Shown: positions 32,038-41,827 of the stretch, one piece after another
Numbering within the stretch: position 1 is the stretch's first letter
Layout of the letters: each line of letters starts with the position of its first letter
Assembly (NCBI RefSeq): GCF_007744675.1
Contig: NZ_CP036269.1
Coordinates: forward strand, 1,503,501 to 1,567,500
Direction of reading: 5' to 3'
DNA: 64,000 nt
Origin: Gimesia alba
GTDB taxonomy: Bacteria; Planctomycetota; Planctomycetia; Planctomycetales; Planctomycetaceae
Position numbers and translations under genes: made by a program
Notes under the pieces: model-generated
Told to the model about the DNA's origin: nothing
Seen by the model: only the letters and a program-made list of their open reading frames with translations
The model's database searches: none

Positions 32038-32664
32038 ACTTAAATCCTCTTAATGTTAATCGATTAGACCTTCGGTTCCTTCACGCAAAGAAACCGGTTG
32101 CTAACCAGTACATATCTATTGTTTTGAGAAGCTTAATGCTTCCCTGTTAAGATGCGGGGCTGAATTTCAACCCACTCTCATGCTTATTTTCGGAACTCGC
32201 GGCTGCTGGTAAAGAACTTACCAACTGCTGTTTGTCTTCAAGAAGACAGTTTGTATCTGGCGGTTGATATCCCGTTGACCCGATTTGACTTCGGTTCCTG
32301 CAGTATTTCTGGTAGCCGGTCTATTTCACAGATTGCGGCAGAAATCCTGTACGTTAAGCCATCGGTTTGCAGCATATTTACTAGGGACACTACCATTGCT
32401 CCGTCTCACCGTCAAGCGACTGACGATAATCGAGTTGAAGGGCCTGTAATTTCGTCAGAATCCGGCGTTAACCTGACCGAAACTGAGCCCAGAAGCACCG
32501 TTTAATTCGATCTGAATGATTTAGCATGGAAATTGCCTGAAGCTGTGATAACATGAACTGAAGGACTCAAAATTCCCTTTGACTTTGCTCATTTCTCAGA
32601 ATCACAATAAACTTCCTATGAGTAATTACTTACGTGTATTTATGTCTTGTTACAGGCTGCACCC
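32038..32664. other. Intergenic region between ppdK and the FHA gene
   Basis: About 627 bases between two divergent genes, expected to hold both promoters. The 84-codon frame at 32251-32505 has no recognisable motif or ribosome binding site and I leave it out. No clear repeat seen. Confidence 0.5.
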
Positions 32665-33090
32665 ATGATAGCGCGATTGATTCCGGTGAATGGAGGCCAG
32701 CCCATTGAGATTACCAGGGATGTTTCTGTTGTCGGGCGAAAATCAGACTTGTGTGATATTCAGATCGACAAGAACAGTATCTCTAAGATTCACTGTGTGA
32801 TTATCAAAACTGATGGCCTGCTGTTTGTTCGCGATCTCTGCAGTACCAATGGAACTCGCGTGAATGGCCAGAAAATTACTCGAGGTGCCTTGTTACCGGG
32901 TGATGAACTCTCTCTTGCTTCCATGAAATTTGAGGTCGAATTGTCGGGGGACCCTAAAGAAGAAGACGAAGAAGTGCCTGAAGCAAATCAGAGAACAGAA
33001 ATGCTGACCGCATTCAACCTTGAGCTTGACGTAGAAGAAGACCGACTCGATTCAGATAGTGGCAGCGAAATGAAACTGGCGTCGGAGTAA
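32665..33090 (+). CDS. FHA domain protein
   Basis: 141 residues from the ATG at 32665 (a TTG six codons upstream is possible). FHA fold: S-V-V-G-R-K-S (phosphopeptide-binding arginine), I-S-K-I-H-C and C-S-T-N-G-T-R-V-N-G, at about residues 19-70. FHA domains bind phosphothreonine. The C-terminal about 50 residues are very acidic and probably disordered. A PP2C phosphatase is at 38802, but no Ser/Thr kinase is seen in the window. Convergent with lpxI, 19 bases apart. Confidence 0.87.
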   Translation: MIARLIPVNGGQPIEITRDVSVVGRKSDLCDIQIDKNSISKIHCVIIKTDGLLFVRDLCSTNGTRVNGQKITRGALLPGDELSLASMKFEVELSGDPKEEDEEVPEANQRTEMLTAFNLELDVEEDRLDSDSGSEMKLASE

Positions 33091-33109
33091 ATGTTCCGAA
33101 CGGTCCTGT

Positions 33110-34000
33110 TTAACTGGCAAGTTGTAATGTCAGTTCTTCTTCGTTGAGGGAGACGATCGCAATTCCCAGTTTGTCCGCCAGGTCAGCCACTTCCTGCTGG
33201 TCGATCATAATCGTCTGATTGCTTTCGATGGCCAGAACGCGACCTCCGGCTTCGTGCATGGTTTGCAGCGTTTTGATTCCAACGGTGGGGACATCAAAAC
33301 GGCGGTCCTGTTGTGGTTTCGCGACTTTGACGACTGTAAATCCACCCCGTTTGCAGAGTTGGCCGGCGCGCTGGATGGCTCGATCAGTGCCTTCGATCGC
33401 TTCGACAGCGATGACGGCTTTATCATTAATGACGATACTTTGTCCGATATCCAGTTGCCCCATCTGTTTGGCAATATCCCAGCCCATTTTGATATCTTCC
33501 CATTGAGATTGACTGGGACGTCTTTTGGTCAGGAATCCATGTTTCACGAGTAACTCCGGGCAATAATCCAGGGCAGATTCAAAAAACAGATTGTCACGCT
33601 CAAATTCTTTGATGACAGCCAGTAACAGAGTATCATCTTTTCGGTCTTTTTTTGCGTAGCGATACCACATATGCAACGTGCGAAAATCTGGTAATAACTT
33701 AAAAATTCGAAACGGGCTGAATAAGACGGTCTTCTCAATTTTGCCGGCCATCACGATCCGATTGACATGTTCGCGCTGAAATAGTTTGATCGCTCTGCCG
33801 ATGCGTGCCAGGGGAATCCAGTGGAATGTATCACAGACATCCAACAATTCTTCACTTGCCATGCCAAAGATACCCAGGCAGCAGACGGAATATCCCTGCT
33901 GCCGCGCTTGTTCCGCGAATACAATCGGGAAGCGGCCGGCTCCGGCTAACAACCCGATTTGTCGTTGAGAATTCTTATTGGTCGTTTGCAATGCTTTCAT
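33110..34000 (-). CDS. lpxI: UDP-2,3-diacylglucosamine pyrophosphatase LpxI
   Basis: 296 residues, the length of LpxI (DUF1009). Hydrolyses UDP-2,3-diacylglucosamine to lipid X in lipid A synthesis, replacing LpxH. N-terminal I-G-L-L-A-G-A-G-R-F-P-I and the catalytic half with E-A-I-E-G-T-D, V-K-V-A-K-P-Q-Q-D-R-R-F-D-V-P-T-V-G and A-I-E-S-N-Q-T are family motifs. Lies 44 bases downstream of lpxD on the same strand, which supports the assignment and indicates an operon. Confidence 0.93.
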   Translation of the reverse strand: MKALQTTNKNSQRQIGLLAGAGRFPIVFAEQARQQGYSVCCLGIFGMASEELLDVCDTFHWIPLARIGRAIKLFQREHVNRIVMAGKIEKTVLFSPFRIFKLLPDFRTLHMWYRYAKKDRKDDTLLLAVIKEFERDNLFFESALDYCPELLVKHGFLTKRRPSQSQWEDIKMGWDIAKQMGQLDIGQSIVINDKAVIAVEAIEGTDRAIQRAGQLCKRGGFTVVKVAKPQQDRRFDVPTVGIKTLQTMHEAGGRVLAIESNQTIMIDQQEVADLADKLGIAIVSLNEEELTLQLAS

Positions 34001-34044
34001 TGATAACTACAGAGTTTCGCTCTCATAAATGACAGGAAGTAAAA

Positions 34045-35142
34045 TCAGGTTAGCGCTGTTTCATCATTGGTCTGGTCTGTTTTCAGTTCTTCAAACCGTT
34101 GAGTCAGTTCTTTGATGTGATTTTCCAATTCACGAATCTGTTTCCGCATTTCCGGAACTTTTCGAATGGACATCACAATTTTTCGTTGTTCTTTTTCGGG
34201 CGCGGCAGGGGTGCCGATATGCACTTCTCCGGGGGGAATATCACGATGAACGCCGGCCCGTGCGCCCAACGTCGCCTGATCTCCAACATGCACATGGTCT
34301 GCGATGCCGACCTGTCCCGCACAGCGGACATAGTCGCCAGTGGTGATGGAACCAGCGAAGCCCACTTGTGACGCGAAGGCATTGTGTTTTCCAATTTCAC
34401 AGTTGTGCGCAATCATAACCTGATTATCAATCTTCGTTCCTTCACCGATCACAGTGGCGCCAATCATGCCGCGATCAATGGTTGTGCCTGCACCAATCTC
34501 AACGTCGTCTTCAATTCGCACACTTCCCAGATGAGGGATTTTGATAAACCGTCCCTGTTCGAAACGATATCCAAAACCATCGCAGCCCAGAACAGCAGAT
34601 GCATGGATCAGAGCGCGGTTGGCAATCTTGACATCGGGGTATAAAACCGCATTCGCGTGAATGGTAACATCATCGCCCAGCACGCAGTCATCACCAATAT
34701 AAGCACCAGGATAAATCCGGCAGTTGTTTCCAATTTGGACTCCGGGACGAATAGTGACCCGAGGGTAGATATGACAGTTTTCGCCGATGGTAGCCTGATC
34801 ACTGATGTCGGCCTGGGGAGAAATTCCCACATCGGGAAGTGAACGCTGGGGACGCAGTTTCTGGAAAATTTTAATAAACGCCGCTTGTGCATCTTCCACA
34901 GTCAGGGATGTAAATGGGGCTGTTTCATATGCCTTCTGAAACGATTCTTCCAATCGTTTCTCAACAATCACGGCACCCGCGTTACTTGATTTCAGTCGTT
35001 TCAGATTGAGTTCATCGCCAACAAAAGTAATGTCATGGGGACCTGCTTTCAAAACAGATTCAGCGCCATGGATTTCCAGCCTTTGATTGCCTTTGGCGGG
35101 GCAATTCAGCTCTTGCGCGATGCATTCAACAGTCGTCGACAT
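34045..35142 (-). CDS. lpxD: UDP-3-O-acylglucosamine N-acyltransferase LpxD
   Basis: 365 residues from the ATG at 35140-35142, which has AAGGA seven bases upstream (the open frame starts one TTG codon earlier). N-terminal UDP-binding domain (about 1-100), then left-handed beta-helix hexapeptide repeats (about 100-320) with the G-C-D-G-F-G-Y signature and the catalytic histidine in M-I-A-H-N-C-E-I-G. The C-terminal about 45 residues form a charged helix, as in other LpxD. Third enzyme of lipid A synthesis, cytoplasmic face of the inner membrane. Operon with lpxI. Confidence 0.95.
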   Translation of the reverse strand: MSTTVECIAQELNCPAKGNQRLEIHGAESVLKAGPHDITFVGDELNLKRLKSSNAGAVIVEKRLEESFQKAYETAPFTSLTVEDAQAAFIKIFQKLRPQRSLPDVGISPQADISDQATIGENCHIYPRVTIRPGVQIGNNCRIYPGAYIGDDCVLGDDVTIHANAVLYPDVKIANRALIHASAVLGCDGFGYRFEQGRFIKIPHLGSVRIEDDVEIGAGTTIDRGMIGATVIGEGTKIDNQVMIAHNCEIGKHNAFASQVGFAGSITTGDYVRCAGQVGIADHVHVGDQATLGARAGVHRDIPPGEVHIGTPAAPEKEQRKIVMSIRKVPEMRKQIRELENHIKELTQRFEELKTDQTNDETALT

Positions 35143-35555
35143 CAAGGAGTCCTTTCCGAAAGATGCACGTTTTCAAGTTCGATTGTCAGACAGACATCAG
35201 AGGAAGACAAACACACCATCCTGGTGGTTATTGTGATTACTGGCCCCCCCGATTCGCTGATAAGGTTGTTTTTTACTTGATAAAGCAAAAGTAACGCAAG
35301 ACCATTTTTAAAAACAGGTAATGTTCCTGTTCGGGCTACTATTTTGTTAAGTAGTAATGATCATTGTAGTTAAACTTTGCCGCCCAGCCTGTGACCGTCT
35401 AGAATTCAGGAATGCGACTGGTAGCGAACAGCCGAAGAATTAGTTAGGATGTGGTTTTGGCTGAAGGCAGCCTTATCTGGTTATCAAGATCGCATTGTCT
35501 ACTTTTGGGCCGATAACCGGGCGGATAATCAACTTTTAAATGCATGGTAATTGTG
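35143..35555. other. Divergent intergenic region, lpxD / aroH
   Basis: About 410 bases, no gene supported. An AACAGG-N7-CCTGTT inverted repeat lies near 35312-35330. The promoters of both genes should be here. Confidence 0.45.
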
Positions 35556-35927
35556 ATGTCGGTACGTGGAATTCGTGGTGCAACAACGGTCGCTCAGGAT
35601 GATTCTGCAGAAGTCTTATCTGCAACGCGTGAGTTACTTGAGCAACTTCTTAAAGCAAATCAAATTGAGAACTACGAAGATATTGTATCTGTTTTCTTTA
35701 CGACGACTCCCGATTTGGTTTCGGCGTTTCCTGCTGAAGCGGCCCGTGACCTAGGTATGAAGTCGGTTCCCTTGATCTGCGCGTCAGAAATTGCAGTCAA
35801 AGGGGCGATGCCACGCTGCATCCGAGTGATGATTCATGTGAATACGGACCAGAAGCAATCTGAAGTCGTGCATGTGTATTTGAATGAAGCACAAAAACTT
35901 CGACCTGATGTGGCATCAGCTCAGTAA
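35556..35927 (+). CDS. aroH: Monofunctional chorismate mutase, AroH type
   Basis: 123 residues from the internal ATG at 35556 ([11 protein letters not shown]); an ATG four codons upstream at 35544 is the alternative and neither has a strong ribosome binding site. The family motifs of the B. subtilis AroH fold are visible: [29 protein letters not shown] and H-V-Y-L-N-E-A. Converts chorismate to prephenate, the substrate of TyrA at 4261. Ends 32 bases from the convergent lipoprotein gene. Confidence 0.93.
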   Translation: MSVRGIRGATTVAQDDSAEVLSATRELLEQLLKANQIENYEDIVSVFFTTTPDLVSAFPAEAARDLGMKSVPLICASEIAVKGAMPRCIRVMIHVNTDQKQSEVVHVYLNEAQKLRPDVASAQ

Positions 35928-35959
35928 GGAGAGTCAATTTCTCTTGGATTCTCTCAGAA

Positions 35960-36811
35960 TCAGCGGATCTTTTCCGGTTTGGAATCTGGTTCATCCGTCC
36001 CAATAATGGCATTCATTGACGTCCACTCCAGTAAATCATCGGAATCTTCTTCTTCGTTGATTGTGAAGGGGATGCCACGTTCTTCTAGCGTATCCGACAG
36101 ATCACCCAGCGGATTTTTCAGAAACTCAGGAGGCAAAACTTCTTTCAGTTCGTCCCAGTTGTTTTTCACCAGATTAATATTTTCTGGAGGAACCTGAATC
36201 AATTGTTTAGCACGATTGACCCGGGCGATCCACATTGCTTCGTGTAAAGTACGATGCTTCTCTTCCAGAGAAAGTGAAGAAAAGGGCCGTTTGTCCAGTT
36301 GCAGTTGATGAATGATTTTCTCACCTTTCTGGATGATTTCTTCCAGATTTTGATCCGGCCGGAGTTGGGTTCGGCCGGCAGCGAGTCCCAGAGCCAGCGT
36401 AAAGCTGATGAACTGGTCCTTGGACATGTCCCTGCGGTGAAGCGCTTTTTTTAAGGTCCGATTTCGAATCCCAAAGTGATCACTTATCCGTTGAATGTCC
36501 CATAGCTGCGACAGATTGTTCTGCTCACTATTGACCAGGTCCTCGATAGGCAGGGAGCGAATATGACTCCAGGCAGGAGCCGGAGCATACACGGATGGGA
36601 ACGTTGGGATTTTATTTTGTGGTAACAGCTTGATGACTTTGAGATATTTCTTCAGTTCGCTTTCAGTCACCTTTTCATTGATCTGTTTGAGTTCAGTGTA
36701 GTCCAGCGAATTTTCGGAACACCCAACAAGCAAGACCGACATCAGGCAACACAGATAGCAGCCGATCGCAGAATGAATGGTTCGGGATGAGATGCTATTA
36801 AGGACGGTCAT
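35960..36811 (-). CDS. Lipoprotein of unknown function
   Basis: 283 residues. The N-terminus is a signal peptide ending in the lipobox L-V-G-C, with cysteine 31 as lipidation site. The rest is charged and mostly helical, with no second membrane segment and no motif I recognise. An acidic stretch (N-E-E-E-D-S-D-D-L-L-E-W) lies near the C-terminus. Convergent with aroH; about 320 bases to the next gene upstream, so it is transcribed alone. Confidence 0.78.
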   Translation of the reverse strand: MTVLNSISSRTIHSAIGCYLCCLMSVLLVGCSENSLDYTELKQINEKVTESELKKYLKVIKLLPQNKIPTFPSVYAPAPAWSHIRSLPIEDLVNSEQNNLSQLWDIQRISDHFGIRNRTLKKALHRRDMSKDQFISFTLALGLAAGRTQLRPDQNLEEIIQKGEKIIHQLQLDKRPFSSLSLEEKHRTLHEAMWIARVNRAKQLIQVPPENINLVKNNWDELKEVLPPEFLKNPLGDLSDTLEERGIPFTINEEEDSDDLLEWTSMNAIIGTDEPDSKPEKIR

Positions 36812-37132
36812 AGAAGGAATCCAGAAACCTACGTGCGAATTCTCTTGAGTTTCAGATCATGGTCTTGATTGTACATCAAGTATACCGCGCTCTTGTTCCG
36901 GCTCTGGTACTTTATCGCGTTTTAGGAGCGATGAAAGCGAACAAATATTTGTTCCAGCCTGCAACGGCTTTGTGATACGCGCTTTAGTTCTCTATCGACT
37001 CATGCGAACGGCCCTGCCTACCCTGGCGTCGGGAATTACGAATATCAGGATTGTGTCGAATATACTGGCGATCTCACAGACTGGTTGAGAGCCCCCGAGA
37101 TTCTTCTTTAGCTGGTTTCAGAACGTAAAGGA
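36812..37132. other. Intergenic region
   Basis: About 320 bases between the lipoprotein gene's start and the end of the GT39-like gene, both on the minus strand. No gene or clear repeat seen. Confidence 0.45.
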
Positions 37133-38716
37133 TTATCCAGAGGGGAAATGAAAACCGGTAATCCGGCTGACAGTGGCGACGCAGACAATTGCCTGAGCGA
37201 CCAATGTCACGATCCAGGTTGATTGTTGTTTCAGGAACGAAGGCGGGTGGGAATCATTGAATGCTGCTTCGACTTGAATCGTTTGCCAGTACGGAATCGT
37301 CATGATCAGGAACCAGGGAAGAAAGATGAGCCAGAGGCGGGCGGCTTCTCCCATATTTTTTCCCGAGAGCCATAACAGACCAAGAACAATCACGCAGGAG
37401 AGTGACAGACTTGAGTACCCGGAATGAAAAGGCAGCCCTTCCCGGTTAGTGGATGATTGTTTTCGACTACAGAACGATTTCCCTGCCAACCAGAAGAGAG
37501 GCAGTCCCAGAGCCAGGCTAATTTCAATTGGATTCACCAACAACCACTTCCAGTAGGTACGGGGATATTGTAGATAAAAACCGGCATGGTTTTGCAGATT
37601 GAAACGCCAGACCTGAAGCAGGTTGATATCGTAAAAGATTCCCAGCAGGATTGTAGGAATCAACAGTCCCAAAAGCCCACAGACGGTTGCTGCCAGAAAG
37701 TGTTTCCAGGCGGGAGTGGGTAGACTGCTGTCATTGCGAAGCTGCCAGGTTTCTAAAACAGAAAATAAAGCAGCGCAGAGCGCGACGGGAAGAAAAGCCA
37801 GCGACAGGCAGAACCCGTTCCAGAGTAAAAATCCTGCCAGTAGAAAACACAGTTTTGAATTGCGGCGCCAGGCAACAACCCAGAGGTAGAGAAACAAAAT
37901 TGCGATGACGGAATAGAGGGCGTCTGATTTCGGTTGAAAGATCAACGCCGCCGGAATCAGCGGCCAGAATGCGGCGACTTGCCAACTGACTTCGCGTGAA
38001 GAAAATTCGCGTGATAACAAAAACAACGGGATCACTGTCAGTGCAGACATGACAAGTGTGATTAAAGTGGCCAGCCAGAGAACGGCACTGTCGCGTTCGG
38101 TTAAAGCGTTTTCTGCTGAGGCTGTAAAATTCGCGATGATGTCGGTTGCTTCTTGAAACGAAGCAGGTTGGGTTTGAAGCAGCAGCGATTGTAACCCAGG
38201 AGCAGAATCACAAAGTTGAATCAACGTCCTGTAGAACAGCGGCAGTCCGGGCGGGTGAGTCCCTTCATGCAGCACATCCCCTTGTTTCATTTTGGTTTCA
38301 TAATCTGCCAGATACCGTTTCAGATCAGGAATCCCTGATTGTGCTTCGGTAAAATAACCTGAGGAACCTTTGTAAAACAGTACGAAGGGGGCTTTTGCCA
38401 GTCGGTATTCGCCCGGGGGACTGTCCTGCAGCAGGAGGGACCAGATGATGCTAGAGGCAGCCAGCATAGACAGCCAGATCGATAGTTCAAAGCGATTTGC
38501 GTATTTGACCCGTGAGAGGCCCAGCAAAACTGCTAACAGGTAAACGCTGAATGCAATCCCGGCCACAATCCAGCCGGGAATTATTTCCGGTCCTACAAAT
38601 GGGATGCGTTCCCACGTCCATTCTCCGTCAATTCCCAGTGGGATCTGTGAAAACCAGAACAGGCCGATGGTGATGATGGCTGCTATCAGGAAAGGGATAA
38701 GAGTTTGTAATCGCAT
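37133..38716 (-). CDS. Multi-pass membrane protein, PMT/ArnT-like glycosyltransferase candidate
   Basis: 527 residues with about 10-12 hydrophobic spans across the whole length. A large loop after the third span has E-G-T-H-P-P-G-L-P-L-F, similar to the H-P-P loop of dolichyl-phosphate-mannose/ArnT-like (GT39/GT83) membrane glycosyltransferases. These use polyprenyl-phosphate sugars to modify proteins or lipid A outside the membrane (family knowledge). The usual D-E pair of the first loop is not obvious, so the call is tentative. Upstream of it is the PP2C gene on the same strand (85 bases), which gives no further clue. Confidence 0.65.
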   Translation of the reverse strand: MRLQTLIPFLIAAIITIGLFWFSQIPLGIDGEWTWERIPFVGPEIIPGWIVAGIAFSVYLLAVLLGLSRVKYANRFELSIWLSMLAASSIIWSLLLQDSPPGEYRLAKAPFVLFYKGSSGYFTEAQSGIPDLKRYLADYETKMKQGDVLHEGTHPPGLPLFYRTLIQLCDSAPGLQSLLLQTQPASFQEATDIIANFTASAENALTERDSAVLWLATLITLVMSALTVIPLFLLSREFSSREVSWQVAAFWPLIPAALIFQPKSDALYSVIAILFLYLWVVAWRRNSKLCFLLAGFLLWNGFCLSLAFLPVALCAALFSVLETWQLRNDSSLPTPAWKHFLAATVCGLLGLLIPTILLGIFYDINLLQVWRFNLQNHAGFYLQYPRTYWKWLLVNPIEISLALGLPLFWLAGKSFCSRKQSSTNREGLPFHSGYSSLSLSCVIVLGLLWLSGKNMGEAARLWLIFLPWFLIMTIPYWQTIQVEAAFNDSHPPSFLKQQSTWIVTLVAQAIVCVATVSRITGFHFPSG

Positions 38717-38801
38717 TGCGCAGCCAGATTAAAAACTGAAAACAACAGCCTGTGATAAATTGTGGGTTCGAATGGCCTTCAGGATGAAGAGTCATTAATC
38801 G

Positions 38802-39542
38802 TTAATCAACAAATAAAACGATACAGGTAATATTATCCTTGGAGCCTCCTTCTTGTGCTGCTTTCACAATCGCTTCGGCCGTCTGCTGTGGATCATCAGA
38901 TTGCCCCAAAAGTTCTTGTAGCTTTTCATCGGGAATGCCGTCGGTGACTCCATCGGAGCAGAGGATGATACGATCTTGGGGTGAAGGCTCCAGCTGTCGT
39001 GCTTGCGTTCCTGCGCTACCATCTTTGGTACCCAGATAGCGATAGAGAACATTTTTGTAACGATGCGTCAGTGCCTCTTCCTCAGTGATGGTACCGGCAT
39101 CAACCAATGCCTGAGTCAGGGAATGATCTGTAGTCAGCTGGTGCAGGTTATTGTTTCTTAACAGATAAACCCGGCTGTCTCCGACGCCCCCAATGAAAAA
39201 TTTATCGCCGACCAGGATCACAAAAACGATTGTGGTACCCATACTACGACAGTTGGGGTCTAGCTCGCCGAGCGCCATGATCTCGACATTCGCATGTGAG
39301 ACAGCCTCATCAATGGCAGGGATGACGTTATCTGTTTTGGCGTCTTCAAAGCGAATCAACTCATCCAGTTTTTGAGGAATCAGTTCAATCGCAAGCTGGC
39401 TGGCTTTTTCACCCGCGCATTGCCCCCCCATACCATCTGCAACCAGAAAGTATTTACTGGTGGAATCAACGTAATAATTGTCCTCATTATTTTCACGGAA
39501 ATTTCCGGTAATGCTGACTTTGCCGTAACGAATTGCAACCAT
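38802..39542 (-). CDS. PP2C-family Ser/Thr protein phosphatase
   Basis: 246 residues, a bare catalytic domain like Stp/PrpC. Metal-binding motifs in order: [10 protein letters not shown] near residue 17, L-V-A-D-G-M-G-G near 35, G-V-G-D-S-R-V-Y-L near 118, L-C-S-D-G-V-T-D-G and finally K-D-N-I-T-C-I-V. Removes phosphate from Ser/Thr of proteins, usually opposing an Hanks-type kinase; none lies in this window. No membrane span: cytoplasmic. Confidence 0.94.
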   Translation of the reverse strand: MVAIRYGKVSITGNFRENNEDNYYVDSTSKYFLVADGMGGQCAGEKASQLAIELIPQKLDELIRFEDAKTDNVIPAIDEAVSHANVEIMALGELDPNCRSMGTTIVFVILVGDKFFIGGVGDSRVYLLRNNNLHQLTTDHSLTQALVDAGTITEEEALTHRYKNVLYRYLGTKDGSAGTQARQLEPSPQDRIILCSDGVTDGIPDEKLQELLGQSDDPQQTAEAIVKAAQEGGSKDNITCIVLFVD

Positions 39543-39708
39543 TAATTAGCCTGTTTTGCGCCGATAATAATTCATATTGAGGTCAATGTCTTTCATTTCC
39601 AATATCAGATCAAAGAACATTTTCTCCATAGCATCATAGCATCTTTTGCAGTAGATGGAAATTTTAAAAATGCTGTATCTACTTGTTTTTTATTGTCTTA
39701 GATAAATT

Positions 39709-40440
39709 TCAGGGACAAACCGTCTGGACCAGATCTCTGACTCCCAGTGTTGTGGAGCAGATAAAGAGTTCTCCCGCTTCAAAGCCGGCACTGGTGCCCA
39801 GGAGCCTGTTCTGGCTTTCCACAAGCCGGAAGACCCGATTTTTCTCCGGGGGGAATTGTGATTGATAAGCGCGAATCGATTCCAGCTTTTGTTCGAGTGT
39901 ATCTGAAATATCAACCACAAACTGCCCACTACCTTCGGGATAATTCAATGATCCAAAACCGAGGGGGAACCAGACCTGTTTTTTGATGGTGTGTGGTTCC
40001 GTATGGTTAAAATGTTCATTCCATTTTGTCAGTCGCGAGTAAAAAACAGCGGCATCAGTGATCTGCATGGCTTGCCAGTGATCAGGGGAAGCCATCGGAG
40101 TTTTACCGGCAAGTCCCAGCACAACCTGGGGACGATATTTACGAAACAATGAGGCTAAAGCGACCCGGTTTTCAAAGTTATCGAATAGCCGACGATTGGT
40201 CAGTTCCAATGTCTCACGGACATGAATTCCCAGGATATCGGCTGCATTTCGGGCTTCTTTCAATCGGAATTCCGGCCCCGGGCTCAGCGGCGTTGGTTCT
40301 CCATCAGTCAGGTCGATGATCCCCACGCGATATCCCTGTTGAACGAGTTTCGCCAAGGTTCCTCCACAGGCAATCTCGACATCATCAGGGTGTGCACCAA
40401 CGGCGATTACGTCAAGTGTTTCGGGAAGTTCTGTGTTCAT
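39709..40440 (-). CDS. PIG-L family deacetylase, BshB1-like
   Basis: 243 residues. Zinc-binding A-H-P-D-D-V-E is near residue 17, with D-L-T-D-G-E-P-T and S-P-D-H-W-Q-A further on, the pattern of the bacillithiol deacetylase BshB1 (N-acetylglucosaminyl-malate deacetylase). A role in a bacillithiol-like thiol pathway is plausible, but other PIG-L enzymes act on lipid or glycan N-acetyl groups, and no bshA or bshC is in the window. No signal peptide. Confidence 0.88.
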   Translation of the reverse strand: MNTELPETLDVIAVGAHPDDVEIACGGTLAKLVQQGYRVGIIDLTDGEPTPLSPGPEFRLKEARNAADILGIHVRETLELTNRRLFDNFENRVALASLFRKYRPQVVLGLAGKTPMASPDHWQAMQITDAAVFYSRLTKWNEHFNHTEPHTIKKQVWFPLGFGSLNYPEGSGQFVVDISDTLEQKLESIRAYQSQFPPEKNRVFRLVESQNRLLGTSAGFEAGELFICSTTLGVRDLVQTVCP

Positions 40441-40831
40441 CGGGCCTGTTCTCTATTGCACTCTGGTTTCACTCGTGCGTTTTGAAATATTTATGTGGAG
40501 TCCGGATCGTTTATTTTACATGAAATAACAACCCACAAATAATGTCTGGGTTGATGATCACTTGTTTCGGTTCAGCACCGGGTAGTGAAAGCCATTCTTT
40601 GTGCTGAACCAGCATTCGTCAACAATGGAAACTCGAATATCTTCAGAATCATCACAATCTGCAGGATTGGCTTTCAAGGAAACAGAGACTGGTAGTATCC
40701 GGGGAAACCGAACTTAGGTTTGATTCCTGTTCAGAGAAAGCCGAGTTTTGGATCTGAATTGAGATGAGAACCAGGACACCAGTTATTTCTGGTGGCAGAA
40801 GGCAGGTTGCTTTCGCCGACTTTGAATCGTT
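40441..40831. other. Intergenic region
   Basis: About 390 bases between the PIG-L gene's start and the end of the HTH-EIIA gene, same strand. No supported gene, terminator or repeat. Confidence 0.45.
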
Positions 40832-41545
40832 TCAAGTCTGGCTTTCGGCGATTTTCTCTTCTGCTTCAATGATGATTTGTCTGGTCTCGTGAGGGGTTGT
40901 CGCCGCTCGTAATTGCTCAACAAAGTCAGGCAACTGCATCATTCGCCCCAGTCTGGCCAGAACGGAAAGGTGAGTTGATGCATCGGAGCAGATAACCAGA
41001 AAGAAAATGTCGGTGAGTCTACCATTTTGCGCGCCAAATGGAATTCCGGTCAGTGTGCGTCCATAAGCGATCAGCGGTTCGCCGACGGCATCAGGAATGG
41101 GGTTTCGAGGATGGGGGATCGCGACGCCATTCTCAAACGCGGTCGGGTAGGCTTCTTCGCGTTGTTGGAGAGCAGTCAAAACGGTCGCAGGTTCCCAGAT
41201 TTGCCAGGTCCTTCCAGCGACTTCAATCAGGCTTTCCAGAACCGATCTTTTCGTGCGCGCATTCAGAGGAACCTCAATCAACTCTTCAGGCATCAAACTG
41301 CTAATCAGGTGATTGGAATCGAGTTCTGTGGGGGCATTGGTCTGCTCGACCAGTTCCAGTTCTGAGGTTGTATAACTGCGCATCTCCTCTTCCAGCCAGT
41401 GGGTAATTTCTGTTGGATGGAATTGCCATTCCCCTTTCACTTTTCGACCTGGAATTCTTCCACGATTCGCCAGTTTTTCAAGTTCACGACGATCTCTGCC
41501 CAGTTGCTTTGATAAGTCATTCAGGCTGAAAGGTTCATGAGCCAT
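40832..41545 (-). CDS. HTH-EIIA(Ntr) fusion protein, PtsN-like
   Basis: 237 residues. Residues about 5-55 are an excisionase/MerR-like helix-turn-helix (S-L-N-D-L-S-K-Q-L-G-R-D-R then R-G-R-I-P-G-R-K-V-K-G-E-W-Q-F). The second half, about 85-230, is a PTS EIIA domain of the nitrogen/fructose type with the phosphorylatable histidine in G-V-A-I-P-H-P-R-N. PtsN proteins control transport and metabolism through phosphorylation. The DNA-binding-like domain suggests phosphorylation-controlled gene regulation here, which is inference. No other PTS gene lies nearby. Confidence 0.88.
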   Translation of the reverse strand: MAHEPFSLNDLSKQLGRDRRELEKLANRGRIPGRKVKGEWQFHPTEITHWLEEEMRSYTTSELELVEQTNAPTELDSNHLISSLMPEELIEVPLNARTKRSVLESLIEVAGRTWQIWEPATVLTALQQREEAYPTAFENGVAIPHPRNPIPDAVGEPLIAYGRTLTGIPFGAQNGRLTDIFFLVICSDASTHLSVLARLGRMMQLPDFVEQLRAATTPHETRQIIIEAEEKIAESQT

Positions 41546-41793
41546 GGGAGTTTACCGTTACTTGGAGAGAAATCGGAGAAAATCAGTTTAGCAAGAGCCT
41601 ATATCAGCTACAGGGTATGCTGAAATCAGATCATCCATATCGCTGGAATCTGGAACTTGCAATTATTAAGGGAGTGAATTAAGTGGCTGGTAGGTGAATC
41701 CAATGATATCGAATTCACATTAAAGCTCACTGATATGGTAACCCAAAAGCGCGCAGGTAATCAATCTTGAGCGACTTTTTTCGCGTCAGATCC

Positions 41794-41827
41794 CGGAAAA
41801 GCCTGGGAGTGAAAACAAGCAGGCTTT
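41794..41827 (-). terminator. Terminator overlapping the stop of the TIM-barrel gene
   Basis: AAAGCCTG (41798-41805) and CAGGCTTT (41820-41827) pair perfectly. On the minus strand the hairpin is followed by TTTTCC. The stop codon is in the upstream arm. Confidence 0.5.

Noticed and set aside
32251-32505. 84-codon frame between ppdK and the FHA gene
   Set aside because: No start-site support and no motif.
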